The notes under the pieces were generated by a model. That model was not told the DNA's origin. It made no database searches and saw only the letters and a program-made list of their open reading frames with translations. Shown here in pieces: positions 26,174 to 34,421 of a stretch of DNA of 64,000 nt; position 1 is the first letter of the stretch, and every line of letters begins with the position of its first letter. Origin of the DNA: an uncultured Alphaproteobacteria bacterium (GTDB lineage: Bacteria > Pseudomonadota > Alphaproteobacteria > RF32 > CAG-239); the NCBI GenBank assembly GCA_944391505.1, contig CALXTV010000003.1:1-64000 (forward strand). Direction: 5' to 3'. The position numbers and the translations under genes are program-made.

Positions 26174-26671
26174 ATGGGAGGATTATCAGCCGCAGCAGCC
26201 GGTGCGGCAGGTTCTGCGGGAACAACCGCTTCGGCGGGAATGGCGGGCGCGGCCGGAACGTCGGCACTGCTTGCATCAAAAGCGGGCGCTTCCGGACTTT
26301 CGGCCTCTTCGCTGCTTGGACCGATGGGCATGGCGCTGGATGTAAAAAATATCTTTGATTCAAAAAAGGCTGCCAAAAAACAGGCCAAAAATTCTTTTCT
26401 TCTGCAATATGCCAATATGCAGCGCAAAAAGAACATTCTGGAACAGCAGCTGGCAACCAGACACGCCCGGATGGCCGGCATGGGCATCAGTTCTTCGGCT
26501 TCGGCAGACGCGGCCAATAACCGTCTTATTGACGAAGCGTTTGATGACATTGAAAAAGATGACATGGCTTTTCTGGCAGAGCAAGATGCCAGGGCTGACG
26601 GTTTTAATCTCAAATATCGTAAAAATCTTCTGGATACAGGGCTTTCTGCCGCCGGAAAAATATTAAAATAG
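26174..26671 (+). CDS. Internal virion protein, gp14-like
   Basis: 165 aa from the ATG at 26174 (MGGLSAAAA), which has AGGAG eight bases upstream. Residues 1-55 are Ala/Gly/Ser-rich and hydrophobic, and could insert in a membrane. The rest is basic coiled-coil-like helix (KKAAKKQAK, QRKKNILEQQLATRHARM). A hydrophobic start plus amphipathic helices, located after the nozzle gene, fits T7 gp14 and related ejection proteins. The large gp15 and gp16 partners are missing downstream. Confidence 0.65.
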   Translation: MGGLSAAAAGAAGSAGTTASAGMAGAAGTSALLASKAGASGLSASSLLGPMGMALDVKNIFDSKKAAKKQAKNSFLLQYANMQRKKNILEQQLATRHARMAGMGISSSASADAANNRLIDEAFDDIEKDDMAFLAEQDARADGFNLKYRKNLLDTGLSAAGKILK

Positions 26672-26683
26672 AGGAGAAATGCA

Positions 26684-26878
26684 ATGCCCAGACCGAAAAT
26701 GACTTATCGGGACAGAAGACGCAAAGCCTATGAAAAGGAATTGCCCTTGGCCGATCAGCTTGATGCCGTGCTCAAGGCTTTTGACATGGTTTTGCAGGAC
26801 GGCGGCGAACTGCCCTACGAACTGATTGATGTTATCGAAAAGTGGCAGGAAATCAAAAACCGTTTTCCGAAAGAATAA
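26684..26878 (+). CDS. Small protein ending the virion operon
   Basis: 64 aa. A basic start (RDRRRKAYEKELP), then ADQLDAVLKAF and a C-terminal IKNRFPKE. The pattern resembles short tail-associated phage proteins (XkdW-like) that often accompany tail-fibre genes; no fibre gene follows here. Good SD (AGGAG). The operon stops 39 bases later at a perfect terminator. Confidence 0.6.
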   Translation: MPRPKMTYRDRRRKAYEKELPLADQLDAVLKAFDMVLQDGGELPYELIDVIEKWQEIKNRFPKE

Positions 26879-26916
26879 AAAAATTTTTTAGGAAAGATTC
26901 TTGGAGGTCAACAAAA

Positions 26917-26952
26917 CAAAAACAGCGTTATCCGAAGATAACGCTGTTTTTG
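26917..26952. terminator. Perfect 16-bp bidirectional terminator closing the phage module
   Basis: Bases 26917-26932 are the exact reverse complement of 26937-26952 around the loop CGAA. A/T-runs on both sides let it work for the rightward phage operon and the leftward gene beyond. Confidence 0.92.
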
Positions 26953-26967
26953 TTTGGCGCTTGAGAT

Positions 26968-27564
26968 TTATTTGAAAATTAACGCTACGCGGTCAATGCT
27001 GCAGGTATCGTTTTCATAGTCCCAGCCATAGCAGCCGATTTCCAAACTGAAGTAACAGACTTTGCCCGGAAGATATCTTTCAAAGCACCAGATACACCCC
27101 CAGTAGCCGTCGGCAGCAATGTCATTTTCCTTTAATAGGTTAATCGTAGCCTTAAATTTCTCTTTTTCTTCATCGCCCCAATGTTTTTTCAAAGCATTTT
27201 TAGATGGCAGAATTCCCGATTTGCCGTTGAAGGTCATCTTTTCTGCAAATTCTTTGACTTTTCGCCATGCCGTTGAAGAAACATTGTCTTCTGTGGCTCC
27301 GCTTCGTAAAGCGACCATTGTTCCGGAAAGAAGCTGAATACCCCAAAGTTCGTGTCTGCGACTTAAGTTTAGTCCGTTCTCAACAGTCAAAACATTGTCC
27401 TGTCGATAAACCAAAGGCAGTTCCGTCGGTATCAAACCGTCTTCTCCATTGGTCTGATTGTTAAGACGACAATTATTGTTGTCATTAACCTTGTTTGTCC
27501 GTTCTCTGTCGCTGATGTTCTGTTTGGGAACCAGCTTTTCCGACTTTTTAAATTTTGTTTCCAT
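26968..27564 (-). CDS. Hypothetical protein beside the phage module
   Basis: 198 aa, not recognised. The N-terminal 50 residues are polar and Asn-rich; the C-terminal half is more structured, with three Cys and several Trp (GCIWCFERY, GCYGWDYEN). The start ATG at 27564 has no SD, so the message may be leaderless or weakly translated. It converges on the phage operon and shares its terminator. It may be cargo at the right phage boundary or an ordinary host gene. Confidence 0.6.
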   Translation of the reverse strand: METKFKKSEKLVPKQNISDRERTNKVNDNNNCRLNNQTNGEDGLIPTELPLVYRQDNVLTVENGLNLSRRHELWGIQLLSGTMVALRSGATEDNVSSTAWRKVKEFAEKMTFNGKSGILPSKNALKKHWGDEEKEKFKATINLLKENDIAADGYWGCIWCFERYLPGKVCYFSLEIGCYGWDYENDTCSIDRVALIFK

Positions 27565-27594
27565 AATAATAACATTTTAGTAATAAACAATTTC

Positions 27595-27615
27595 ATAGGT
27601 AAGTTTTTTACCTAT
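27595..27615. promoter_or_regulatory. Operator-like inverted repeat between divergent genes
   Basis: ATAGGTAA (27595-27602) and TTACCTAT (27608-27615) form an exact 8-bp inverted repeat with a five-base loop. It lies in the 171-base gap between the divergent genes at 27564 and 27736. It could be an operator or a hairpin. Confidence 0.35.
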
Positions 27616-27735
27616 AACATTGCGTTAACGGGAAGTCAATTCCTTGACGGAGGCCTGCGCGGAAAATCGAATTTTTTTGCGAACATTTAACTTATTTTAA
27701 CAATTATTGTTTAAATCCTGAACAAAGAATAATTT

Positions 27736-28464
27736 TTGAAAGCAAATACGTTGCCGGATTTAATTACTGAAGAGATTGTTCATGTCAGAGGGCATCCGAA
27801 AAGACTGATAGTCTTTTTGCATGGCTATATAGATTCGTCGGAAGCCGCCGACAAGGCGATAACGCCGCTGATTGAGCACCTTGACGATGTGGCCGTCCAT
27901 GTGCCTCAGTCTCCGTTTATCTGCGAAATTCACCCAAACAAGCGCCAATGGTATTCCATGCACCGTTTTGACCCCAACGATGACCGCAAAACGGTTCCGA
28001 CGTTGGACGAATGCGTAGCGTATTATGACCGTATGTCGCCCGGATACCGCGAGGCGTTTGACTATATCAATCCTTATATCGACCGCTGTCTGGACGAATA
28101 TCAGCTGACCGACCGCGATTTGTATCTCTGCGGCTTTTCGCAGGGAGCCATGCTGGCAATATACATTTCGCTCATGCGGGAGCAAAAAATCGGCGGCTGT
28201 GTCAGTTTCAGCGGCATTTTTGCTCCCAGCCGCTACTTGCTGGCGCACGCCCAAAGCATGCCGGATATGCTGCTCATTCACGGCAATGACGACAATTTGG
28301 TCAGATTTGAAGCTTTGGATTTTTCGGTCCGGAATTTGCGTCGGCTAGGCTGCAATGTTCAGACTTATGTCATTGAGGGCGGCCGTCACCGCATTACCGA
28401 AGATGCCTTGGAAGCGGCAGAAACTTATCTTAAGTCAAAATTCAAAGAAACGGCTGAGGAATAA
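27736..28464 (+). CDS. Phospholipase/carboxylesterase-type alpha/beta hydrolase
   Basis: 242 aa. The oxyanion region is VFLHGYIDS, the nucleophile elbow CGFSQGAM (Ser near residue 137), then HGNDDNLV with the acid and EGGRHRI with the His. This is the complete triad of the carboxylesterase/YpfH family, which hydrolyses short acyl esters. No signal peptide, so cytoplasmic. The start is TTG at 27736, because no ATG or GTG is in frame nearby; the start is uncertain. It converges on the next gene with a 23-base overlap. Confidence 0.85.
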   Translation: MKANTLPDLITEEIVHVRGHPKRLIVFLHGYIDSSEAADKAITPLIEHLDDVAVHVPQSPFICEIHPNKRQWYSMHRFDPNDDRKTVPTLDECVAYYDRMSPGYREAFDYINPYIDRCLDEYQLTDRDLYLCGFSQGAMLAIYISLMREQKIGGCVSFSGIFAPSRYLLAHAQSMPDMLLIHGNDDNLVRFEALDFSVRNLRRLGCNVQTYVIEGGRHRITEDALEAAETYLKSKFKETAEE

Positions 28465-29464
28465 TCAGTCCGCCGTCTTTCAACAGGCGGTTTTGTTCCC
28501 TTTCCAGCTTAAATTCAGATTCTTTGCCGAGATTCTTTTCGTAGATTTCGCCATAGTTTCCGATTTCCTTAAGTGCTTTCCGAACCCATTTCGGGTCGCG
28601 GACTTTGAAACGATTCCAAAGTGTTTCGTCTGCGCCGAGCAAGTTCTTGGTTGAAGTGTCTTCAACACCGATGGAAATGTCAATGTTTGACGAATTAATC
28701 CCTGTTTCCTCGGCCAGTTTGAGCGCGTTCAAAATCCACTTGGCTGAAATCCGCAGTGCATTGTTGTTTTTGGAAGCGAAGGCGTAAACGGGCTTAACGC
28801 TGATGACTTCCGGCAAAACCATCGTGTCTTCGTCTTTAATGCCGGCCGATTTCAGCGTGTTGGTCAGATACAGGGCATTCCCGGTCAGCAGCGGACAGCG
28901 GTTGAGCAGAAAGGCTTCTTTGGCGCGCTGGGCATTTGCAAAAAACAGCGGTTTCAAATCAAGATTATAACGGCGGTTATATTCTTCCAGATAATATTGG
29001 TCGTCCGAATTTTTGACCACACAGACTTTTTTTCCTCGAAAATCTTCCATGGAGCCTGCTTTACTCGCATCTCTGGCCAAAAACATCTGCTTGTCGTAAT
29101 AAATGATGTCAATCGGCGCCGCCTGCGAACTGATTTCCAGACCGGCCGAATAAGGGGCGCCCCCGAGCATAAAGTCAATTTTGTTTGTCGTCAGGTATTT
29201 TGAAACCGTGTTTGTCGTAACGTTAACCATCTCAATCCGCTCTTTGTCGCCGAGAACCGCCGTTGCCAATACGCGGCACAAATCGGCGTCAATACCCTGC
29301 CAGCGGCCGTCGGCATCTTTGTAGGCATAGGTCTTTGCCGACAAATCCGTACCGCAGCGAACCACACCGCGCGTTTGAATATAACGCATTCCGGCATCGG
29401 CAGCCGCCGCATCGGAAACGGACAGAACGGAAAAAAGACAGCAAAGCGCAAAAATAAGTTTCAT
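28442..29464 (-). CDS. Amino-acid ABC transporter substrate-binding protein (AapJ-like)
   Basis: 340 aa from the ATG at 29464 (MKLIFALCC). Signal peptide to about residue 22 (SDAAA). The start of the mature protein (RYIQTRGVVRCGTDLS) and the two-lobe type II binding fold match AapJ/BztA, the binding component for general L-amino acids. No permease or ATPase gene is adjacent. It may serve a transporter encoded elsewhere or act as a stand-alone sensor. Confidence 0.85.
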   Translation of the reverse strand: MKLIFALCCLFSVLSVSDAAAADAGMRYIQTRGVVRCGTDLSAKTYAYKDADGRWQGIDADLCRVLATAVLGDKERIEMVNVTTNTVSKYLTTNKIDFMLGGAPYSAGLEISSQAAPIDIIYYDKQMFLARDASKAGSMEDFRGKKVCVVKNSDDQYYLEEYNRRYNLDLKPLFFANAQRAKEAFLLNRCPLLTGNALYLTNTLKSAGIKDEDTMVLPEVISVKPVYAFASKNNNALRISAKWILNALKLAEETGINSSNIDISIGVEDTSTKNLLGADETLWNRFKVRDPKWVRKALKEIGNYGEIYEKNLGKESEFKLEREQNRLLKDGGLIIPQPFL

Positions 29465-29523
29465 TTTGTTAACCAAATGATGTTATGATAATAAAAGATT
29501 GAGCTCATAATAAGGGATTTTTC

Positions 29524-30189
29524 ATGAAAAGTAAGATTTTTTTGCAACTTATCATATTTTGTTTTGCGTGCTTTTCAGAATCGGCACTGGCCGCCGGAAA
29601 GATAACGTCTTCCGAGGCCGAGACCTGGGCAAACCAAAAAGGCCGCCAGCTGCTTGATACTTTTTCGGAGCCGGATGTCGAAACCAAATACGCCAAATTG
29701 GACGAGATGTTTTTAAACGATGTCGATTTGGATTACATCGGCAAGTTCGTCGTCGGCAAATATTGGCGGCAGATGACGCCGGAACAGCGCGAACGCTATA
29801 TTCCGCTTTTCAAACGCTATTCTCTGAGCCTGTATAAAAATTTTCCGCTCAGCTTTGATTTTAACATAAATTTTAAGGTTGCCGGCGTCAAATTGGAAAA
29901 AAACTATGCCGACGTTACGGTCGACATTTCGCTCGACGGCCGTCAACAGCCCGGTCAGCCGGCAAAAAAAATTCTGGTCGGGTTCCGTATTCACAAGGTT
30001 GACGGCAAGCTCAAAATCATTGATCTGAAGCTGGCCGAAAGCAGCCTGATTCTGTCCTATCGCGGCCGTTTTTACGAGATGCTTCGCAACAGTGACGACG
30101 AGATTGAATGGTTTTTGGAGGACCTGGAGCTGATTACCTCTTCCGCCGAACAGCAAAATCAGATGACGCTTGAGGAACAAAACCTCTAA
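29524..30189 (+). CDS. mlaC: MlaC/Ttg2D-family phospholipid-binding protein
   Basis: 221 aa. Signal peptide (1-23, ending ALAAG), then a cystatin-like fold of about 170 residues with DVDLDYIGKFVVGKYWRQMT, the central conserved motif of the Ttg2D/MlaC family. Family members carry phospholipid across the periplasm between the outer-membrane MlaA complex and the inner-membrane MlaFEDB transporter. None of those partners is in the window. SD AAGGGA at six bases. It ends at a hairpin that abuts gltX. Confidence 0.85.
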   Translation: MKSKIFLQLIIFCFACFSESALAAGKITSSEAETWANQKGRQLLDTFSEPDVETKYAKLDEMFLNDVDLDYIGKFVVGKYWRQMTPEQRERYIPLFKRYSLSLYKNFPLSFDFNINFKVAGVKLEKNYADVTVDISLDGRQQPGQPAKKILVGFRIHKVDGKLKIIDLKLAESSLILSYRGRFYEMLRNSDDEIEWFLEDLELITSSAEQQNQMTLEEQNL

Positions 30190-30205
30190 AAATCTGTTGA
30201 ATTTA

Positions 30206-30235
30206 TTGTCGTAAGCTTATATTATCCGCTATAGT
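30206..30235 (+). promoter_or_regulatory. Possible gltX promoter overlapping the terminator
   Basis: -35-like TTGTCG (30206-30211), an 18-base spacer and -10 TATAGT (30230-30235). Transcription would start near 30242, in the right arm of the hairpin below, so the gltX message itself could not form that hairpin. Confidence 0.35.
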
Positions 30236-30262
30236 TTTGCAAAACCATAGTGGATTTTTTTT
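30225..30262 (+). terminator. Terminator after mlaC, ending four bases before gltX
   Basis: TCCGCTAT-A-GTTTT pairs with AAAAC-C-ATAGTGGA across a two-base loop (one mismatch and one G-T pair), then T8. The T-run ends at 30262 and gltX starts at 30266. Confidence 0.7.
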
Positions 30263-30265
30263 ACA

Positions 30266-31588
30266 ATGAACAACATCAAGGTCAGATTTGCGCCCAGCCC
30301 GACCGGCCACATGCACATCGGCAACACCCGCACGGCGCTGTTCAACTGGCTTCTGGCCGAAAAGCTCGGCGGCCGTTTTATGCTTCGGATTGACGATACC
30401 GACCGTGAGCGCTCCAAGCAGGAATATGAAGATTCTCTGCGAGAGGCTCTGGTTTGGCTCGGCTTGAATTGGACGGAAGAGGCCAGACAGTCGGCTCGTC
30501 TGGAACGTTATTGCGAAGTCGTCGAAAAGCTTAAGGCGCAGGGTCGAATTTATGAATGCTGGGAAACTCCGGAAGAACTGGAACTGATGCGCAAACGTCT
30601 TATCGCCAGAGGCCTGCCGCCGATATACAGCCGCAATGCCTCCGCTTTGAGCGATGAGGAATGTGCCGCGCGTCGTATGCGGGGGTGTCGGCCACATTAC
30701 CGCTTCCGCCTGACTGCCGGCGAAATCCGCTGGCATGATCTGGTACGCGGCGAAGTAAAATACGATGCGGCCAAATTGAGCGACCCGATTGTCATTCGCG
30801 AGGATGGCAGCTTTTTGTACCATCTGCCGTCGGTTATTGATGATGTTGATTTCGGCATTACCCATATTGTTCGCGGCGAAGACCACGTCAGCAATACGGC
30901 GGTTCAGATAGAGATGTTTGCGGCCATAGGCGGACAGATACCGCAGTTTGCACATTTGCCGCTGTTGACCGGTAAGGAGGGAAAGCTTTCCAAGCGTCTG
31001 GGGTCTCTGGGTGTGCGCGAGCTGAGAGAAGAAGGCATCGAGGCACTGGCCATCTGTTCGTTTCTGGCCAAAATCGGCACTTCGGAAAGCATAACGCCGT
31101 TTTATTCGTTGAAAGATCTGGCCGCATCTCTGGACTTTGGCCGCCTGGGGCGTGCACAGCCGAAATTTGACGAAGAAGAGCTGCGCCGTTTTAATCAGGT
31201 TTATCTTCACGGCCTGCCTTATGAAAATGTCAAAGACCGCGTTTCCGTCAGCGAAACTTTCTGGAATGCGGTGCGCGGCAATCTGACCCGTGTCGACGAT
31301 GTCAAAATCTGGCATGGTGTCTGCTTTGAAAAAGTTAAACCGGTACTCGAAGATGAGACTCTGACTGCCGCAGCTGCCGCCCTTTTGCCGCCGGAGCCGT
31401 GGAGTGCCGACACTTGGAATATGTGGATTGATGCCGTCAAAAAGCAAACCGGCAAAAAGGGAAAAGAACTTTTTCATCCGCTGCGCATGGCTCTGACCGG
31501 GATTTCCGACGGTCCCGAACTTAAACATCTGCTGCCTTTCATCGGCAGAGAAAAGGCCTGCAAGCGCCTTAACGGAATAAGCGATTAG
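30266..31588 (+). CDS. gltX: Glutamyl-tRNA synthetase
   Basis: 440 aa class I aminoacyl-tRNA synthetase that charges tRNA with glutamate. The first signature is SPTGHMHIGNTR (HIGH motif as HIGN), and the second is KLSKR near residue 240. The Rossmann core, the RIDDTDRERSK segment and the helical anticodon-binding end are all present. Length is at the short end (most are 450-480 aa). Alphaproteobacteria often have two copies, one of them charging tRNA-Gln or both; I cannot tell which type this is. No clear SD. cysS follows after ten bases. Confidence 0.94.
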   Translation: MNNIKVRFAPSPTGHMHIGNTRTALFNWLLAEKLGGRFMLRIDDTDRERSKQEYEDSLREALVWLGLNWTEEARQSARLERYCEVVEKLKAQGRIYECWETPEELELMRKRLIARGLPPIYSRNASALSDEECAARRMRGCRPHYRFRLTAGEIRWHDLVRGEVKYDAAKLSDPIVIREDGSFLYHLPSVIDDVDFGITHIVRGEDHVSNTAVQIEMFAAIGGQIPQFAHLPLLTGKEGKLSKRLGSLGVRELREEGIEALAICSFLAKIGTSESITPFYSLKDLAASLDFGRLGRAQPKFDEEELRRFNQVYLHGLPYENVKDRVSVSETFWNAVRGNLTRVDDVKIWHGVCFEKVKPVLEDETLTAAAAALLPPEPWSADTWNMWIDAVKKQTGKKGKELFHPLRMALTGISDGPELKHLLPFIGREKACKRLNGISD

Positions 31589-31598
31589 GAGAAAGAAA

Positions 31599-32984
31599 AT
31601 GAAAATCAGCCTGCACAATACGCTGCTGCGCCGCAAACAGGAATTTACCCCGATTGACGAGAATAACGTGCGTATGTATGTCTGCGGCCCCACCGTTTAT
31701 GACCGCGCGCACCTCGGCAATGCCAAAACCTCGGTCGTGTTTGACGTGCTGTATCGTTTTCTGTGTCAGGTCTACGGCAAAGAACACGTGACTTATGTCT
31801 CCAACATTACCGACGTCGACGACAAGATTTTGAATAAACACAAGGAAACCGGCAAGTCCATTCGCGAAATTACCGAGCAGACTTTTCAGTGGTATCTGGA
31901 CGACATGAAAAAACTGAACGTGCTTAATCCGAACTATCGCCCGCGCGCCACCGAATATATTCAGGAGATGATTGAGCTGGTTAAGTTGCTTCTGCAAAAC
32001 GGCCATGCTTATGAAGCGGAAGGGCATGTTTTGTTCAGCGTCGATTCCATGCCGGACTACGGTTCATTGTCCGGCCGTTCGATGAAAGAAATGCTGGCCG
32101 GTGCCCGCATTGAAGTTGCCGACTATAAGAAAAACCCGGCAGATTTCATATTATGGAAACCGTCCGATCCGGATCAGCCGGGCTGGGACAGTCCCTGGGG
32201 CTATGGACGTCCGGGCTGGCATTTGGAATGTTCGGCTATGAGTTCCAAGCTGCTGGGCGATTCTTTTGACATTCACGGCGGCGGTTCCGACCTGATTTTT
32301 CCGCATCACGAAAACGAATGTGCCCAGTCCCGCTGCGCACACCCCGGCTCGAGTTTTGCCAAATATTGGGTGCATGCAGGCATGCTGATGGTCGACGGTG
32401 TCAAGATGTCCAAATCGCTGGGCAATTTTTATAACGTTGATGAAATTATTTCAAAATATCCGGCCGAGGCGCTGCGCCTGCTGTTTTTAACCACGCATTA
32501 CCACCAGCCGTTCAACTTTACTTTTGAGGGACTGAATCAGGCCAAGGCCGCATTGGATAAGTTTTACAATGCCTTGCGGCAGAATGCTGCGGTAAAAGTC
32601 GAAAAAATGCCGCCCAACGCCAAACTGATGGAAGCTCTGGCCGATGATCTCAATACACCGCTGGCGCTTTCCGTTTTACATGAAATTGTCAACAATCTGA
32701 ACAAAGCGGAAACCGAGACCGACAAAGTTAAATACAAGTCGGAACTGGTTGCTTCGGCGGAAGTCATGGGATTGTTGTATCAGAATCCGGAAGTCTGGTT
32801 TAAGGGAGAAACCGGAGATACGGCGGGTCCGAGCGAAGCGGACATTGAGGCCAAAATCGCCGAACGTCTGGCCGCCAAAAAGAACAGGGACTATGCGCTT
32901 GCCGACAAGATTCGCGGCGAGCTGAAAGATGCCGGAATTATCTTGGAAGATACGCCTTCCGGCACGACCTGGAAGCGGGCATAA
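31599..32984 (+). CDS. cysS: Cysteinyl-tRNA synthetase
   Basis: 461 aa, the normal length. It attaches Cys to tRNA-Cys. The opening MYVCGPTVYD contributes the zinc-binding Cys, with AHLGNAK as the HIGH motif. Further zinc and substrate residues lie in ECSAMSSK and FPHHENECAQS. KMSKSLGNF is the second signature. The C-terminal DALR-type region ends with IILEDTPSGTTW. Strong SD (AGGAG). Paired with gltX in one operon, terminated by a GC-rich hairpin. Confidence 0.96.
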   Translation: MKISLHNTLLRRKQEFTPIDENNVRMYVCGPTVYDRAHLGNAKTSVVFDVLYRFLCQVYGKEHVTYVSNITDVDDKILNKHKETGKSIREITEQTFQWYLDDMKKLNVLNPNYRPRATEYIQEMIELVKLLLQNGHAYEAEGHVLFSVDSMPDYGSLSGRSMKEMLAGARIEVADYKKNPADFILWKPSDPDQPGWDSPWGYGRPGWHLECSAMSSKLLGDSFDIHGGGSDLIFPHHENECAQSRCAHPGSSFAKYWVHAGMLMVDGVKMSKSLGNFYNVDEIISKYPAEALRLLFLTTHYHQPFNFTFEGLNQAKAALDKFYNALRQNAAVKVEKMPPNAKLMEALADDLNTPLALSVLHEIVNNLNKAETETDKVKYKSELVASAEVMGLLYQNPEVWFKGETGDTAGPSEADIEAKIAERLAAKKNRDYALADKIRGELKDAGIILEDTPSGTTWKRA

Positions 32985-32993
32985 CATAAGCCG

Positions 32994-33018
32994 AAGGCGC
33001 CGGTAGGCGCCTTTTTTA
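32994..33018 (+). terminator. Terminator after cysS
   Basis: AAGGCGCC (32994-33001) pairs perfectly with GGCGCCTT (33006-33013) around a four-base loop, followed by T-rich sequence. Confidence 0.85.
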
Positions 33019-33022
33019 ATTG

Positions 33023-33250
33023 TCAGTTTTTGAGCCGTCTGAGCTTTTTCCTGTCGTTGTTTTTCTGAACCGTACTGAAGATGGTGTCGGCAAAAGATTT
33101 TTTGGCCACGTGGGTAATGAACAGAGGCTCTTCCAGTTTCAGTTTTCCGAGCGTTTCTTCGAGAGCTTCAAAACTTTCATAAATTTTGCTGATGAGAACG
33201 ATGTCCTGTTCTGAAGATTCCTTGCGTTCCGGGATATTTTCTTTGTTCAT
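33023..33250 (-). CDS. Small hypothetical protein
   Basis: 75 aa, charged and helical (EALEETLGKLKLEE), basic C-terminus (NNDRKKLRRLKN), no membrane segment. AAGGA precedes the ATG by eight bases, supporting translation. Not recognised. It is downstream of, and on the same strand as, the UPF0173 hydrolase. Confidence 0.55.
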   Translation of the reverse strand: MNKENIPERKESSEQDIVLISKIYESFEALEETLGKLKLEEPLFITHVAKKSFADTIFSTVQKNNDRKKLRRLKN

Positions 33251-33324
33251 GAGTTTTTTCCTTCTAATTGTTTTGAAAATATGTTCTTCAGTCCGTTTTC
33301 AGCCATGTACAAAATCAGCGCAGA

Positions 33325-34014
33325 TTACGGCTGCATGACTCTGCACTGAATATTTGTCGTGCTTTCCAGTTTGTTTTTAAATTCAAACGGGTCAACGCTT
33401 CCTTCCGTATAAAGGTCGTAATGAATAGGCACGACAATTCCGGCGCCCAGCCAGCCGGCGGCAATGAGCGCTTCGTTGATGTTCATGTTGGCGCGGCCGC
33501 CGATGGGAATAAAGGCGATGTCGGGTTTATAAATTTCACCGACCAGCTTAAAGTCCTGCTGCAGCGCCGTGTCACCGAGGTCATAAATTTTGACGCTGCC
33601 GAGATTGAGAAAAATGCTGGCGGCCTGTCCGAAAGGCTTGCCGTCGGGCAGAAGCCCGCTGTGCATGGCATAGCGGAACTGTGCCGATCCCCATGGATAT
33701 TGCCATGTGCCGCCGACGGGAACCATAATGGTTTGCGCACCTTGCTCGGCGCAGTAAACCGAAAGTTCGGTAACGGCGGTAATCGGAGCCTGATTGTTTT
33801 TGGAAATTTCGACGGCATCGCCGAGATGATCCTGATGCCCGTGCGTGAGAAGAATATCCGAAGCCCTGATGTCCGAAGGTTTTTTGACGGCGGCCGGCGC
33901 TCCGGTCAGAAAGGGGTCGATAACAATATTGTGTTCGCCTTTGCTGATAATAAAACCGCTGTGTCCAAGGTAGCGGATTTTAACGTCTTTATATTCCAGT
34001 ATGTCGGTCATCAT
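33325..34014 (-). CDS. UPF0173 metal-dependent hydrolase (metallo-beta-lactamase fold)
   Basis: 229 aa. The N-terminal IRYLGHSGF with IDPFLTG and the metal motif THGHQDHLGD (HxHxDH, about residue 58) are diagnostic of the UPF0173/YtkL family. Further metal ligands are GDTALQQ and VPIHYDL. Family members are cytoplasmic, binuclear-metal hydrolases, mostly of unknown substrate. Two ATGs are adjacent; the second (34011) has GGAG at the better distance of six bases. It is probably co-transcribed with the small downstream gene. Confidence 0.88.
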   Translation of the reverse strand: MMTDILEYKDVKIRYLGHSGFIISKGEHNIVIDPFLTGAPAAVKKPSDIRASDILLTHGHQDHLGDAVEISKNNQAPITAVTELSVYCAEQGAQTIMVPVGGTWQYPWGSAQFRYAMHSGLLPDGKPFGQAASIFLNLGSVKIYDLGDTALQQDFKLVGEIYKPDIAFIPIGGRANMNINEALIAAGWLGAGIVVPIHYDLYTEGSVDPFEFKNKLESTTNIQCRVMQP

Positions 34015-34090
34015 ATTCTCCGGATGCGGTTAAAAGATGCAGTCATTATAAAAATATTCCCACGTTTTGTACACAGGGATTTTTGTTCCC

Positions 34091-34282
34091 TTACATCAGA
34101 TATTTTTGGGGAGAGGGGTTTTTATGATTAAACTTCAAATCTTTTCCGCAGGAGGCAAAACGGTTATTCGACCAGTTGTCCAGAACCATGTCAATCAGGT
34201 CGGCATGAATAATGTCCTCGCTGCGCATCGGAAACCGGTTGGACATCTCCTGAATGATATAGTTGGCAACATTAGCTTTCAT
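34091..34282 (-). CDS. Small hypothetical protein
   Basis: 63 aa. Polar, helical first two thirds (NYIIQEMSNRFPMRSEDI, then LIDMVLDNWSNN) and a basic, disordered end. The SD GGAG seven bases before the ATG is good, which is the main reason for the call. Not recognised; not clearly linked to its neighbours. Confidence 0.5.
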   Translation of the reverse strand: MKANVANYIIQEMSNRFPMRSEDIIHADLIDMVLDNWSNNRFASCGKDLKFNHKNPSPQKYLM

Positions 34283-34421
34283 TATACATCTCCTTTATAA
34301 TGAGCGATTTACCGATGTTAATATATTGTTAATAATTAGAAGTCAAAGGCCTATAAAACTAAAGTCTATGTTAATGAACGTCATTTCCGCTTGCATTTTT
34401 GCCGCGTTTTGTTTTCGAAAA

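Noticed and set aside
14900-27700. Attachment-site repeats flanking the phage module
   Set aside because: I compared the two borders by eye and found no convincing direct repeat; a computed search is needed. The only tRNA in the window is 9 kb away.
30203-31693. 496-codon leftward open frame opposite gltX
   Set aside because: gltX motifs are intact on the other strand; this frame has no recognisable domain and runs through a terminator.
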